A DNA stretch of 60,247 nucleotides from positions 1 through 60,247 of the forward strand of contig CBCTZG010000005.1 in assembly GCA_965151315.1 (NCBI GenBank), read 5' to 3'. Both the position numbers and the translations under genes were made by a program. Numbering within the stretch: the stretch's first letter is position 1; each line of letters starts with the position of its first letter. Below, in pieces: positions 41,230 through 50,183 of the stretch. Source of the DNA: Avimonoglobus sp965151315. GTDB taxonomy: Bacteria > Bacillota > Clostridia > UBA1381. The notes under the pieces are model-generated. The model did no database searches and was not told where the DNA came from. It saw nothing but the letters and a program-made list of their open reading frames with translations.

Positions 41230-41700
41230 ATGAAATGCCCATATTGTGGATATGAGGAAGGAAAGGTTATTGATTCAAGACCGACTGAGGAAGGAAACGC
41301 CATTCGGCGGCGGCGTGAGTGTCTGCACTGCCAGAAACGGTTTACCACGTATGAAAAACTGGAAACGATTTCGTTAGCGGTGATCAAGCAGGATAACTCC
41401 CGGCAGGCCTATGATCGGGAAAAGATCCTGCGGGGGATCATCCGCGCGTGTGAAAAGCGCCCGATTTCTCTGGCACAGATGGAAAGCGTGGCGGACGCCA
41501 TTGAAAGCGAGCTGTATCAAGCCATGGTAAAAGAGGTAACCAGTACGGAAATTGGCGAGCGAGTTATGCGTCATTTGAAAGAGCTGGACGAAGTGGCTTA
41601 TGTCCGGTTTGCTTCCGTACATAAGCATTTTTCAGATATTGAAACCTTTATGGAGGAGCTGCAGAAGCTGCTGCAGGAAACCAAGGGCAAAAAAGCATAG
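41230..41700 (+). CDS. nrdR: Transcriptional repressor NrdR
   Basis: A 156-residue repressor of ribonucleotide reductase genes. The zinc ribbon is MKCPYCGYEEGKVIDSRPTE with CLHC closing it, then an ATP-cone (about 50-140: VIKQDNSRQAYDREKILRGI) that senses dNTP/ATP. Length matches the family exactly. The start at the MKCPYC Met is universal for NrdR; the upstream in-frame ATG is not used. It sits 20 bases before mnmE and probably shares its transcript. Confidence 0.96.
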   Translation: MKCPYCGYEEGKVIDSRPTEEGNAIRRRRECLHCQKRFTTYEKLETISLAVIKQDNSRQAYDREKILRGIIRACEKRPISLAQMESVADAIESELYQAMVKEVTSTEIGERVMRHLKELDEVAYVRFASVHKHFSDIETFMEELQKLLQETKGKKA

Positions 41701-41720
41701 TTCACAGCGGAGGATTGGAA

Positions 41721-43067
41721 ATGGAGAATAAGACGATTGCGGCGATTTCTACCCCGCCGGGCACCGGCGGGATTGCCGTGATCCGGATCAGCGGGCCCCA
41801 GGCGATTGCGATTGCGGATAAGGTTTTCCGGGGCTGCCGGCTGGAAGAAGCCCAGACCCATACTGTCCACTACGGGCATGTGGTGGATCAGGCAGGAAAT
41901 ATATTGGACGAAGTGCTGGCAACAGTAATGCGGGCACCTAGGACATTTACCCGGGAGGACGTGGTGGAAATCAGCACCCACGGCGGTGTTTGGATTTCCC
42001 GGCAGGTGCTGCGGGCAGTGATTGAAGCGGGCGCGTATCCGGCAGAGGCCGGCGAGTTTACGAAGCGCGCTTTTTTGCATGGGCGAATTGATCTATCCCA
42101 GGCAGAAGCCGTGATTGACATGATCAACGCCAAAAATGTGTTAGCCCAGAAAAACGCCCTGTCTCAAGCGGATGGCAGTCTTTCTGCCCAAATCAATGCT
42201 GTCCGGGATCGGCTGGTAGCGTTATCCGCCGCTATGCAGGTGGCTATTGACTATCCTGATGAGGACTTAGAAGAGGTATCGGCAAAGGATATCACCAATA
42301 CCCTGATGGATTGCCAAAAAGCAGTGGACCGGCTGCTCAAAACGGCCGACAGCGGCCGACTGATCCAGGATGGGATTGCCACAGCGATTTTGGGCCGGCC
42401 TAATGTGGGTAAGTCATCCCTCTTAAACTGCCTGGCGCGGGAAGATCGGGCGATCGTTACAGATATTGCCGGTACGACCCGGGACGTGATTGAAGAATAT
42501 GTGAATTTAGACGGCATTATGCTGCGGCTGATGGATACGGCAGGGATCCGGGAAACAATGGACGATGTGGAAAAAATGGGCGTGGAGCGCTCAAAGCAGG
42601 CCGCGGCCCAAGCGGATCTGATCCTGATCGTTTTAGACGCCGCTGCCGGTTTGTCCGCAGTGGATCAGAAAATCCTGGAATTGACAAAAGAAAGGCCACG
42701 GATTATCCTGGTCAATAAAACGGATTTGGAAGAGGATAGCTTGGGGATACCGGAGGCAGTCCCGGTTTCTGCGAAAACTGGCGCTGGCTTGGAGGAGTTG
42801 TCCAAACGGATCCAGTCGCTGTATGGGCTGGGAGCGATCCAGCCGGAAAACGGGACAGTCATCACCAATATGCGGCATGTCAAGGCGTTACAGGAGGCTT
42901 CGGCCGCGCTTTCTTCCGGGATATCGGCTTTGGCTGCGGGAATGCCCCAGGATATTGTTTCCATTGATATTAGCGCCGCAATGGACGCCTTGGGCGCGAT
43001 CACTGGAGCAACTGTTTCTGAGGACATTGTTTCTGCTATTTTTCATAATTTTTGCGTTGGAAAATGA
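41721..43067 (+). CDS. mnmE: tRNA modification GTPase MnmE
   Basis: A 448-residue GTPase that with MnmG installs the cmnm5 or nm5 group at wobble U34. The N-terminal folate-binding domain has TIAAISTPPGTGGIAVIRIS. The G domain has G1 GRPNVGKSSLLN, G2/G3 DIAGTTRDVIEE with DTAGI, and G4 NKTD. The C-terminal FCVGK is the invariant tail. Classical placement next to the origin is common in Firmicutes (mnmE-mnmG-rsmG-parAB), but mnmG and rsmG are not in the window. GGAGGATTGGAA precedes the ATG. Confidence 0.97.
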   Translation: MENKTIAAISTPPGTGGIAVIRISGPQAIAIADKVFRGCRLEEAQTHTVHYGHVVDQAGNILDEVLATVMRAPRTFTREDVVEISTHGGVWISRQVLRAVIEAGAYPAEAGEFTKRAFLHGRIDLSQAEAVIDMINAKNVLAQKNALSQADGSLSAQINAVRDRLVALSAAMQVAIDYPDEDLEEVSAKDITNTLMDCQKAVDRLLKTADSGRLIQDGIATAILGRPNVGKSSLLNCLAREDRAIVTDIAGTTRDVIEEYVNLDGIMLRLMDTAGIRETMDDVEKMGVERSKQAAAQADLILIVLDAAAGLSAVDQKILELTKERPRIILVNKTDLEEDSLGIPEAVPVSAKTGAGLEELSKRIQSLYGLGAIQPENGTVITNMRHVKALQEASAALSSGISALAAGMPQDIVSIDISAAMDALGAITGATVSEDIVSAIFHNFCVGK

Positions 43068-43081
43068 ATAAATGTATAAAT

Positions 43082-43095
43082 ATGCATAAAAATTC
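43082..43095. promoter_or_regulatory. Possible ArgR (ARG-box) site before the amino acid transporter
   Basis: ATGCATAAAAATTC differs at one position from the Bacillus ARG-box core ATGAATAAAAATTC. A weaker second half-like sequence TTGCATAAACGTTA follows at the -35 box. It lies 100 bases before the transporter operon. ArgR control would hint at arginine or lysine uptake. Low confidence. Confidence 0.3.
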
Positions 43096-43125
43096 CCTAT
43101 TTTTCTGCTTTTTATTAAATTTCTA

Positions 43126-43154
43126 TTGCATAAACGTTAAAAGTTTGGTATGAT
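43126..43154 (+). promoter_or_regulatory. Promoter of the amino acid ABC operon
   Basis: TTGCAT, 17-base spacer, TATGAT. Confidence 0.65.
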
Positions 43155-43194
43155 ATAGAGTATATGAGTGATTAAGATAGAAAGGATGGCGGAA

Positions 43195-43905
43195 ATGAAT
43201 TTATATGCGCTGAGTATGTCGGAATGGTGGCAGGCTGTTGTAAAAGAGTTCAACCGGACAATGATTGTGGATGACCGTTGGAAGATGTTTGCGTCCGGCT
43301 TAGGCGTCACCATGATGATTTGGTTTTTCGCCGTGATTTTGGGTGTAGTCATTGGTATTTTGGTGGCCTTTGGGAAGCTGTCCCGCGTCAAGCCTTTGAA
43401 TTGGATCAGTAATATTTACATAGATGTTATCCGGGGAACGCCTACCATGGTGCAGATCATGATTATTTATTTCATTATCTTCGCGTCAGTAGCCATTGAC
43501 CGGCGGATTGTGGCGATTATTGGTTTTGGAATCAATTCCGGCGCGTATGTGGCGGAGATCATCCGGGGCGGGATTCTTTCTGTTAATAAAGGTCAGACGG
43601 AGGCCGGCCGGTCCTTAGGGCTGACCCATAACCAAACCATGTTCCGGATTATTTTGCCCCAGGCGATCAAGAACATTTTGCCAGCGTTGGGGAACGAGGC
43701 TATTGTATTGGTGAAGGAGACAGCGGTAATCGGCTATATCGCGAAGGTCGATCTGACTGCTGCGGCGCTGCAGGTACAAAGCCGGACTTATAGTTATTTG
43801 GGGCCATTGCTTGCGATTGCCATCATTTACTATGTCATCATTAAGATTATGACAATTCTTCTGGGGATTTTGGAAAAGAAGCTCCGGAAATCAGATATTC
43901 GATAA
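43195..43905 (+). CDS. Polar amino acid ABC transporter permease
   Basis: A 236-residue HisM/GlnP-type permease with about five membrane segments. The conserved IDVIRGTPTMVQIMIIYF and the EAA loop EAGRSLGLTHNQTMFRIILP are diagnostic. The start at 43195 is set by AAAGG about 10 bases upstream; two in-frame starts closer to or beyond that site are less likely. As the only permease gene in the operon, it would act as a homodimer. It is followed after 13 bases by the ATPase gene. Confidence 0.92.
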   Translation: MNLYALSMSEWWQAVVKEFNRTMIVDDRWKMFASGLGVTMMIWFFAVILGVVIGILVAFGKLSRVKPLNWISNIYIDVIRGTPTMVQIMIIYFIIFASVAIDRRIVAIIGFGINSGAYVAEIIRGGILSVNKGQTEAGRSLGLTHNQTMFRIILPQAIKNILPALGNEAIVLVKETAVIGYIAKVDLTAAALQVQSRTYSYLGPLLAIAIIYYVIIKIMTILLGILEKKLRKSDIR

Positions 43906-43918
43906 GGAGGGAGCAGAT

Positions 43919-44641
43919 ATGATACGGGTAGAGAATCTGCACAAATATTTTGGCTCCCTGGAGGTTTTGCGGGGGATCGACGAGCATATTAAAAAAGGGG
44001 AGAACGTGGTGGTAATCGGGCCCTCCGGTTCGGGGAAAAGCACGTTTCTCCGGTGCCTGAATTTGCTGGAAATCCCCACCAAAGGAGAAATCTATGTGGA
44101 TGACGAGCTGATTACCGGCCCTAAGGTCAATGTGAACCGGATCCGGGAAAAAATGGGCATGGTATTTCAGCAGTTCAATCTGTTTCCCCATTTAAGTATT
44201 ATGGACAACATCACCCTGGCCCCGATGAAGGTTAAGAAAATGTCAAAGGATGCGGCCCGGGAAAAGGCTATGGAGCTTTTACGCCGGGTGGGGCTTGTGG
44301 ATAAGGCGGACGCCTACCCGGCCCAGCTGTCCGGCGGGCAGCAGCAGCGGATTGCGATTGCCAGAGCGCTGGCCATGGATCCGGAAATCATGCTTTTTGA
44401 CGAGCCTACCTCCGCCCTGGATCCAGAAATGGTAGGAGAGGTGCTGGCGGTCATGAAGGATTTAGCCCACGCCGGCATGACAATGGTGGTGGTTACCCAT
44501 GAAATGGGTTTCGCGCGGGAGGTAGCCTCCCGGGTGCTGTTTATGGATCAGGGCGTGATCATGGAGCAGGGGAAGCCGGAGGCGCTGTTCGGCGACCCGC
44601 AGAATGAGCGGACCAAGACATTTTTAAGCAAGGTTTTATAA
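43919..44641 (+). CDS. Polar amino acid ABC transporter ATP-binding protein
   Basis: A 240-residue GlnQ/HisP-type ATPase: Walker A GPSGSGKSTFLRC, Q-loop VFQQFNLFPHL, signature LSGGQQQRIAIARAL, Walker B IMLFDEPTSALDPE and switch TMVVVTHEMGFA. Length and all motifs are standard. GATAAGGAGGGAGCAGAT precedes the ATG. It powers uptake by the adjacent permease. Confidence 0.95.
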   Translation: MIRVENLHKYFGSLEVLRGIDEHIKKGENVVVIGPSGSGKSTFLRCLNLLEIPTKGEIYVDDELITGPKVNVNRIREKMGMVFQQFNLFPHLSIMDNITLAPMKVKKMSKDAAREKAMELLRRVGLVDKADAYPAQLSGGQQQRIAIARALAMDPEIMLFDEPTSALDPEMVGEVLAVMKDLAHAGMTMVVVTHEMGFAREVASRVLFMDQGVIMEQGKPEALFGDPQNERTKTFLSKVL

Positions 44642-44713
44642 GAATGCGGTCACTGCATGGGACATCGATTACGGTGTTTACATAAAAATAATAGTGTTTT
44701 AGGAGGAAGTAAC

Positions 44714-45541
44714 ATGAAAAAAGGATTTTTGAAAATCGCGGCAATGTCGTTGGCTGCCGTCCTGTGCATGGGCGCGCTGGCTGGCTGCGGCGAAAAAACA
44801 GAGCAGAACCAGGCGGAGGGCACACAGGCGCCGGCGGAGTCGGATAAGCTGATTATGGCTACAAACGCCGCTTTCCCGCCCTTTGAGTTTGTAACCTCGC
44901 AAGGGATTGTAGGCCAGTTTGACGGAATTGATATTGCCATTGCAAAAAGAATTGCTGACAAAATGGGAAAAGAGCTGCAGATCGAGGATATGGAATTCGA
45001 AGGCCTGATCGCCGCGCTGAACACCGGTAAGGCGGATCTTGTTTTGGCGGGGATGACTATTAAGCCGGAGCGGCAGGAAAGCGTAGATTTTTCGGAACCG
45101 TACTTTAACGCTGTACAGGTGATGGTTGTGCAGCCGGATTCGGATATTACCAAGGCGGAGGATCTGAAGAATGGGAAAACGGTTGGCGTTATCACAGGCT
45201 ATACCGGCGATACCATTGTAACAGATAATCTGCAGCTGGAGGAATCCAACATTGTGCGCATGAGCCGTGGGATCGATGCTGTACAGGAAGTGAAAAACGG
45301 CAAGCTGGACGCGGTTGTCATCGACTCCGCGACGGGGAAGGCGTTAGCTTCTGAAAACGGGCTGAAGGTCGTTGAAGACGCAAGTGCGTTTGAAGCGGAA
45401 GAATATGCCGCAGCGGTACCCAAGGGCGACACGGAAACATTGAAAGTTGTCAATGAAGTTCTGCAGGAAATGAAAGAAAACGGTGAGATTGACGAGCTGG
45501 CCAAAAAGTATAATTCTGAGGTTGCAGCGCCTGCTGAATAA
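44714..45541 (+). CDS. Polar amino acid ABC transporter substrate-binding lipoprotein
   Basis: A 275-residue family 3 solute-binding protein. The signal peptide ends in lipobox ALAGCG; a short acidic linker follows. The binding fold starts KLIMATNAAFPPFEF and contains FDGIDIAIAKRIADKMG and GLIAALNTGKADLVLAGMTI, the classic polar amino acid pattern. AGGAGGAAGTAAC precedes the ATG. Third gene of the operon, followed by a terminator. The ligand may be a basic amino acid (see possible ARG box) or glutamine. Confidence 0.94.
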   Translation: MKKGFLKIAAMSLAAVLCMGALAGCGEKTEQNQAEGTQAPAESDKLIMATNAAFPPFEFVTSQGIVGQFDGIDIAIAKRIADKMGKELQIEDMEFEGLIAALNTGKADLVLAGMTIKPERQESVDFSEPYFNAVQVMVVQPDSDITKAEDLKNGKTVGVITGYTGDTIVTDNLQLEESNIVRMSRGIDAVQEVKNGKLDAVVIDSATGKALASENGLKVVEDASAFEAEEYAAAVPKGDTETLKVVNEVLQEMKENGEIDELAKKYNSEVAAPAE

Positions 45542-45551
45542 GAGTATTAGA

Positions 45552-45579
45552 AAAGCTGTCCGCAAGGGCAGCTTTTTTA
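45552..45579 (+). terminator. Terminator of the amino acid ABC operon
   Basis: AAAGCTGTCC, loop GCAA, GGGCAGCTTT plus T residues; one GT pair. Confidence 0.85.
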
Positions 45580-45697
45580 TGTGGAAAGTTACTGCAAGTT
45601 GCCCAATAATTGACCAAAATCGAAGAAAAAATGTTTTTTTTAGTAGAGCCGTATGTGGTATTTTATGATATAATCCAGAAAAAGGAGGGATGGCAGG

Positions 45698-47350
45698 ATG
45701 ACGGCGCTGCGGACACGGCAGATTTCTTCACTGGAAAAGGTGTTTTTGAACGGTTCATGCGGCCAGCGGCAGGAGCGGCTTTTGGCCTGCGGCAATGAAA
45801 CTGTTTCTTATCAGGTTGCATATACAATGGAACCAGCCGCAGAGTATAACCGAATAACAATCAATTATCAGGTCACATCACCGCTGCCTGGGAAAATCCA
45901 AGTCTATCGGGTAGAGAATGTACCAGGGGAGCTTGCGGCTTATCCCAATCAGAATGACGATAATTATCTTACAAAAGAACCTGGTTTATTCCCGGACCCT
46001 CTGTTCCCCATCCCAGACCAGGGGGAGCTATATGCTATGCCCCGGAATTGGCATGCTTTGTGGATTGAGATCCAGGTGCCGTCGGGCTGTGCTCCGGGAG
46101 AATATCCAATCTGTGTTCAAATGGAGGGAGATGGCGTTTCGGCCATAGAGCACATGACTGTGGAGGTCATCGGTACGGATCTGCCTGCCCAGGCCATGCC
46201 TTGCACGAACTGGTTTCACGTGGATTGCATTTCCGAGATTCACCATGTGCCTGTTTATTCACAGGCCCACTGGTTGCTAATTGAGCAGTATATGGGGCTT
46301 GCTGTGGAGCATGGGATCAATATGATTTTAACGCCTGTGCTGACACCGCCGCTGGACACAGCGGTAGGCGGGGAACGGCCCACGGTGCAGCTGGTGGAGA
46401 TCACAAAAAACGGGGAAGCGTATACCTTTGATTTTACCCTGCTGGAGCGGTATATCCAGTTGGGTCAGCGCCTGGGTGTACGGTATTTTGAAATCAATCA
46501 AATGTATACCCAATGGGGCGCCGGCGCCGCGCCGAAAGTGGTTGCCTGGGTGAGCGGCGAAAAAACCCGGATATTCGGCTGGGATACGCCGGCCCAGAGC
46601 AAGGAATATAAGAATTTTTTGGGCCAGCTTTTGCCGGCCTTAGTACAGTTTTTTGACCAGCGGGATATGCGGGGACAGGTGGTTTTCCACGCGTCCGACG
46701 AGCCTGATAGCAATCATCAAGACGCTTACCGGGCAGCGGTGGAAACCATGCAATCGTTCATCGATGGGTATCCGCTAATGGACGCCTTGTCTGACTTTGC
46801 GTTTTGGAGGAAGGGCTTAGCTCAATGGCCGGTGGTGGCGGTGGATCATATCCAGCCGTTTTTGGACGCGGGATGTCCCGATTTATGGTGCTACTATTGC
46901 TGTTCGCAGAATATAAATGTACCCAACCGGTTTCTGGCCATGCCGTCGTATCGGAACCGGATTTTAGGGGTGCTGCTGTATCAATATCAAATTGCGGGCT
47001 TCCTGCATTGGGGCTTTAATTTTTATTATTCGGGTTTGTCAAAATGCCTGGTGAATCCCTTTCTCACCACAGACGCTATGGGCGCATTCCCGGCCGGGGA
47101 TCCCTTTGTGGTCTATCCATGGCAGGACGGCCCGATCCCCAGCCTACGGTTGAAGGTTTTCCGGGAGGCGCTGCAGGATATGCGGCTGCTGAAGCGAACG
47201 GAGGAATATGCCGGCCGGGAAGCCGTTTTGGCAATGATTCAGGAAACGGCCGGCGGCCCGGTAACATTTTCCGATTATCCCCACAGCGACGCATTCCTTT
47301 TTTCACTACGCCAGAAGGCATTTGCGATGCTTTCAAAATATATCCATTAA
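45698..47350 (+). CDS. DUF4091 domain protein, putative cytoplasmic glycan-active enzyme
   Basis: A 550-residue protein without signal peptide. The N-terminal part (about 1-165) looks like a beta-sandwich. The central part resembles a TIM barrel (HGINMILTPVLTPPLDT; QLGQRLGVRYFEINQMY) with an acidic pair in VVFHASDEPDSNH, a likely catalytic site. The C-terminal DUF4091 region is FLHWGFNFYYSG with PAGDPFVVYPW and SLRLKVFREALQDMRLLK. DUF4091 proteins occur in polysaccharide loci and are thought to be glycoside hydrolases; substrate unknown. AAAGGAGGG lies before ATG 45698. It is the first member of the glycan locus and is convergent with the creatininase-family gene. Confidence 0.82.
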   Translation: MTALRTRQISSLEKVFLNGSCGQRQERLLACGNETVSYQVAYTMEPAAEYNRITINYQVTSPLPGKIQVYRVENVPGELAAYPNQNDDNYLTKEPGLFPDPLFPIPDQGELYAMPRNWHALWIEIQVPSGCAPGEYPICVQMEGDGVSAIEHMTVEVIGTDLPAQAMPCTNWFHVDCISEIHHVPVYSQAHWLLIEQYMGLAVEHGINMILTPVLTPPLDTAVGGERPTVQLVEITKNGEAYTFDFTLLERYIQLGQRLGVRYFEINQMYTQWGAGAAPKVVAWVSGEKTRIFGWDTPAQSKEYKNFLGQLLPALVQFFDQRDMRGQVVFHASDEPDSNHQDAYRAAVETMQSFIDGYPLMDALSDFAFWRKGLAQWPVVAVDHIQPFLDAGCPDLWCYYCCSQNINVPNRFLAMPSYRNRILGVLLYQYQIAGFLHWGFNFYYSGLSKCLVNPFLTTDAMGAFPAGDPFVVYPWQDGPIPSLRLKVFREALQDMRLLKRTEEYAGREAVLAMIQETAGGPVTFSDYPHSDAFLFSLRQKAFAMLSKYIH

Positions 47351-47400
47351 AATCACAGAGCTGCCGCGTTTTCAAAACGCCGACAGCTCTGTGGTTTTTT
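47351..47400. terminator. Bidirectional terminator after the DUF4091 gene
   Basis: CACAGAGCTG (47354-47363) pairs with CAGCTCTGTG (47384-47393), with inner stem GCGTTTT/AAAACGC. T residues end the plus side, and the minus side ends in TTTTAAT. Confidence 0.8.
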
Positions 47401-48106
47401 AAATTGTGCCTAGAAAATCGACCCAGGCCTGGATTAGCCGCTGAGCCTGGGCCCTGGCCTGGCCTTCGTCCGCCAGGCTGGCCTCCCGGCCGGGATTCCA
47501 GTTCCACGGAAAGTCGTTTTCCTGCAGGTGTGACATGTCATAAATCCCGGAAAAAGCCATCATAGCCTCCGTTTCCCCTTTGCCCGCATGGCCGGGGAAT
47601 ACGCCGGTATCCAAGGTAGCGTCCATCACCCGGACGGAAACCGGGGGCCGGATTGGCTTATGGTAGCTGTTGGTCCACCAGCCCTGGCCCGCGGTTTTAT
47701 AAAATTCATTAAACAGCTCCTGGGCGGCCATGCGGAAGGCTGTGCCGCTGGGGCCGCCGGCACCCTGGTGGTGCTGGATGACAATAATTTTGTCAAAGCC
47801 CATGGTGTATAGGTTTTGGATGACAGCCTTGGCATAATCCTTGCATAGGCCCGGGTCAATATCAATCGTGCCCTGTTCCGGGCCGGAGGCCGCGTAGCCT
47901 GTAGAGCCGTAGGAAAAGGATGGCGCCACCACCACCTTTGTCCGGGCTTCAATTTCCTTAGCCAGATTTTCTACAAGCAAAAGGTCAGTTCCCAAAGGCA
48001 GCTGGCTGCCATGCAGCTCGATGCAGCCAGAGGGGATCAGGACGGGATACTGATTTTTTACGGCTTCAGATAATTGGTGGGGCAGCAGATTTGTTAAATA
48101 GGGCAT
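47399..48106 (-). CDS. Creatininase-family amidohydrolase with altered metal motif
   Basis: A 235-residue member of the creatininase/MftE/FAPy deformylase family. The first metal motif is intact (IPSGCIELHGSQLPLGTD) and GYAASGPEQGTIDIDP follows. The usual NGHGGN motif is replaced by IVIQHHQGAGGPSG, so the second half of the metal site is changed. Family members hydrolyse small cyclic amides or formamides; in this locus a sugar-derived substrate is possible. It overlaps the end of the AraC gene by 13 bases, with AAAGGAG inside that gene, so the two are co-expressed. Confidence 0.82.
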   Translation of the reverse strand: MPYLTNLLPHQLSEAVKNQYPVLIPSGCIELHGSQLPLGTDLLLVENLAKEIEARTKVVVAPSFSYGSTGYAASGPEQGTIDIDPGLCKDYAKAVIQNLYTMGFDKIIVIQHHQGAGGPSGTAFRMAAQELFNEFYKTAGQGWWTNSYHKPIRPPVSVRVMDATLDTGVFPGHAGKGETEAMMAFSGIYDMSHLQENDFPWNWNPGREASLADEGQARAQAQRLIQAWVDFLGTI

Positions 48107-48963
48107 ATGGTTTCTCCTTTCATGGTCTTTTTGTACTGGTTGGGGGTGACCCCGGTGATACTTTTAAAGATCCGTTCAAAATGGGTCAAGCTTTCAAAGC
48201 CTACGGAGGAGGCCACCGCCTGGATCGAAATATTGCCGTCCGCCAGCAAACGCTGGGCGGTGATGATACGGATATTGTTGATATATTTCGTAAAGGGCAT
48301 CCCCATCTGGTTTCGAAAGCATCTGGAAAGATGGCCGGCGCTGACGTGGAACTGGGCGGCGACGGCAGACAGGGAGATATTATAAATATAATTATTCTGG
48401 ATATATTTTACAATATTCTGGATCTTGACCGACATGGCGTCCGCGTCTCCCGGCGCCGCAGGGGCGTTTCCCGAGCCGATTTGCCGGGAAAGCTCCAGCA
48501 GCAAGGCGGCCACATAAATTTTCGCAGTTTCCTGCCGGAGAAAGGGCATATTTTCTGTATCCAGCAGATTGTATAGGAGCTGCCGGACAACCCGGGCTTG
48601 ATAAAAATTCAGTTTGATCACTGGCTGGTCAAAGCATATGGATAAATCGGCGGAAGTGAATTGAATGATTTCAGCTAAAAGCTTTTCCGAAATATTGACC
48701 AGGATCCGGGCCTGGGTCTCCTGTCCCGCGCTGATAGTCTTATGGATCCGATAGGGCTTCAAAAGCGCAATATTGCCGGCATTGATATCAAAGGACTGGG
48801 TATTGTGCAGCAAAAGCCTGCGCCGGCCGCTCATCATGTACAGGATCTCATAATGGTCATGATAATGGGCGGATTTCATGGAAACATCGCCCCGGTACTG
48901 CATATGTTCTACTTTAAAATCAGCGGTTTTTGTCAGCAGGTCATGGCTGAAGGTATGCACCAT
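48094..48963 (-). CDS. AraC-family transcriptional regulator with cupin N-terminus
   Basis: A 289-residue regulator. The N-terminal beta-rich part (about 10-100: HYHDHYEILYMMSGRRRLLL) is an AraC-type cupin ligand-binding fold. The C-terminal about 100 residues hold the double HTH: ISLSAVAAQFHVSAGHLSRCF and IQAVASSVGFESLTHFERIFK followed by GVTPNQYKK. It likely senses a sugar and controls the divergent GH88/GH105 operon and/or its own unit. The 155-base divergent spacer 48964-49118 would hold the operators; I see no obvious repeat there. Confidence 0.92.
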   Translation of the reverse strand: MVHTFSHDLLTKTADFKVEHMQYRGDVSMKSAHYHDHYEILYMMSGRRRLLLHNTQSFDINAGNIALLKPYRIHKTISAGQETQARILVNISEKLLAEIIQFTSADLSICFDQPVIKLNFYQARVVRQLLYNLLDTENMPFLRQETAKIYVAALLLELSRQIGSGNAPAAPGDADAMSVKIQNIVKYIQNNYIYNISLSAVAAQFHVSAGHLSRCFRNQMGMPFTKYINNIRIITAQRLLADGNISIQAVASSVGFESLTHFERIFKSITGVTPNQYKKTMKGETICPI

Positions 48964-49118
48964 CGTTCACCTCTTTATTCCCATTATGGCAAATTGTACT
49001 GAAATTGTCAATCAGTAAATCATAAAATGTTGAAAAAAGTAACAAGTTCATCAAAAAATGTATAGAATATTGGTTAATTTTATGATATACTTTTTAATAT
49101 GAAAAAAGGAGGCATATC

Positions 49119-50171
49119 ATGCAGGAACAAATTATTGAACAGATCCAGAAGGTATCCGGACGGATGAAATCCATCGCAAACACGTCTGTACAGGAGGTTT
49201 GTGCCATCGGCATCATTGATATTCAAAACTGGGAATGGGCCCAGGGAGTTGGGATTTACGGGCTCTACCGGTATTATGAATACAGCCGGGACGAACAGGA
49301 GCTTGCCTGGATCCGGAATTGGATCGACAGGAATATCAAAAAAGGTTTGCCACAGCGGAACATCAACACCACGGCGCCCATGTATACGGTAGCGCATTTG
49401 GCGGAAACGGAAGGAAAATACATAGACCTTTGCCGGGATTGGGCAGAGTGGGTGATGCATGGGCTGGCCAGGACAAAGTATGATGGCTTCCAGCATGTTG
49501 TTACCGGCGGGGAAAACCGGCAGCAGCTCTGGGACGACACTTTGTTTATGACGGTGCTTTTTTTGGCGAAAATGGGGGTCATGGAGAAGAACGCGGAATA
49601 TCTGCGGGAATGCGAACGACAGTTTTTGCTCCATGCCCAATATTTGATGGACAGAAGCACAGGGCTTTGGTACCATGGCTGGACCTTTGACGGGAACCAT
49701 AACTTTGCCAATGCCCGGTGGGCCCGGGGGAACTGCTGGATCACTGCATTTATCCCGGATTATTTAGAGATGACGGGGATCGACTGCGGCTGCGGCCTGT
49801 ATATGCGGGATGTGCTGCGGGCGCAGGCAGAGGCGCTGGTGCGGTACCAAAATTCAGACGGATCCTGGAATACGCTGATTGACGACCCGGATTCCTATGC
49901 GGAGATTTCCGCTACGGCCGGTTTTGCCTATGGACTTTTAAAGGGTATCCGGCTGGGGATCTTAGACGAGAGCTATCGGGCGCCGGCCATGGCGGCAGTA
50001 CGGGCGGTGGTGCGCAATATCGCCCCGGATGGCACTGTGGAGAATGTGTCCTATGGAACAGGCATGGGCATGACTCTCCAGGACTATCGGGATATCCCCA
50101 TCTGCCCCATGACCTATGGGCAGGCGATCACGATTATGATGCTGGTAGAGGTTTTGGAGCATCTGGCGTAA
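49119..50171 (+). CDS. Unsaturated rhamnogalacturonyl/uronyl hydrolase (GH88/GH105)
   Basis: A 350-residue cytoplasmic (no signal) alpha/alpha-barrel hydrolase similar to YteR. It shows WEWAQGVGIYGLYRYYE, the catalytic Asp region RQQLWDDTLFMTVLFLAKMG, and GNHNFANARWARGNCW near the active site. Such enzymes remove the 4,5-unsaturated uronic acid left at the non-reducing end by polysaccharide lyases. They act on imported disaccharides such as unsaturated rhamnogalacturonan or glycosaminoglycan pieces. AAAAAAGGAGGCATATC precedes the ATG. It is 12 bases before the membrane AraC regulator. Confidence 0.92.
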   Translation: MQEQIIEQIQKVSGRMKSIANTSVQEVCAIGIIDIQNWEWAQGVGIYGLYRYYEYSRDEQELAWIRNWIDRNIKKGLPQRNINTTAPMYTVAHLAETEGKYIDLCRDWAEWVMHGLARTKYDGFQHVVTGGENRQQLWDDTLFMTVLFLAKMGVMEKNAEYLRECERQFLLHAQYLMDRSTGLWYHGWTFDGNHNFANARWARGNCWITAFIPDYLEMTGIDCGCGLYMRDVLRAQAEALVRYQNSDGSWNTLIDDPDSYAEISATAGFAYGLLKGIRLGILDESYRAPAMAAVRAVVRNIAPDGTVENVSYGTGMGMTLQDYRDIPICPMTYGQAITIMMLVEVLEHLA

Positions 50172-50183
50172 GGGATATATGAT

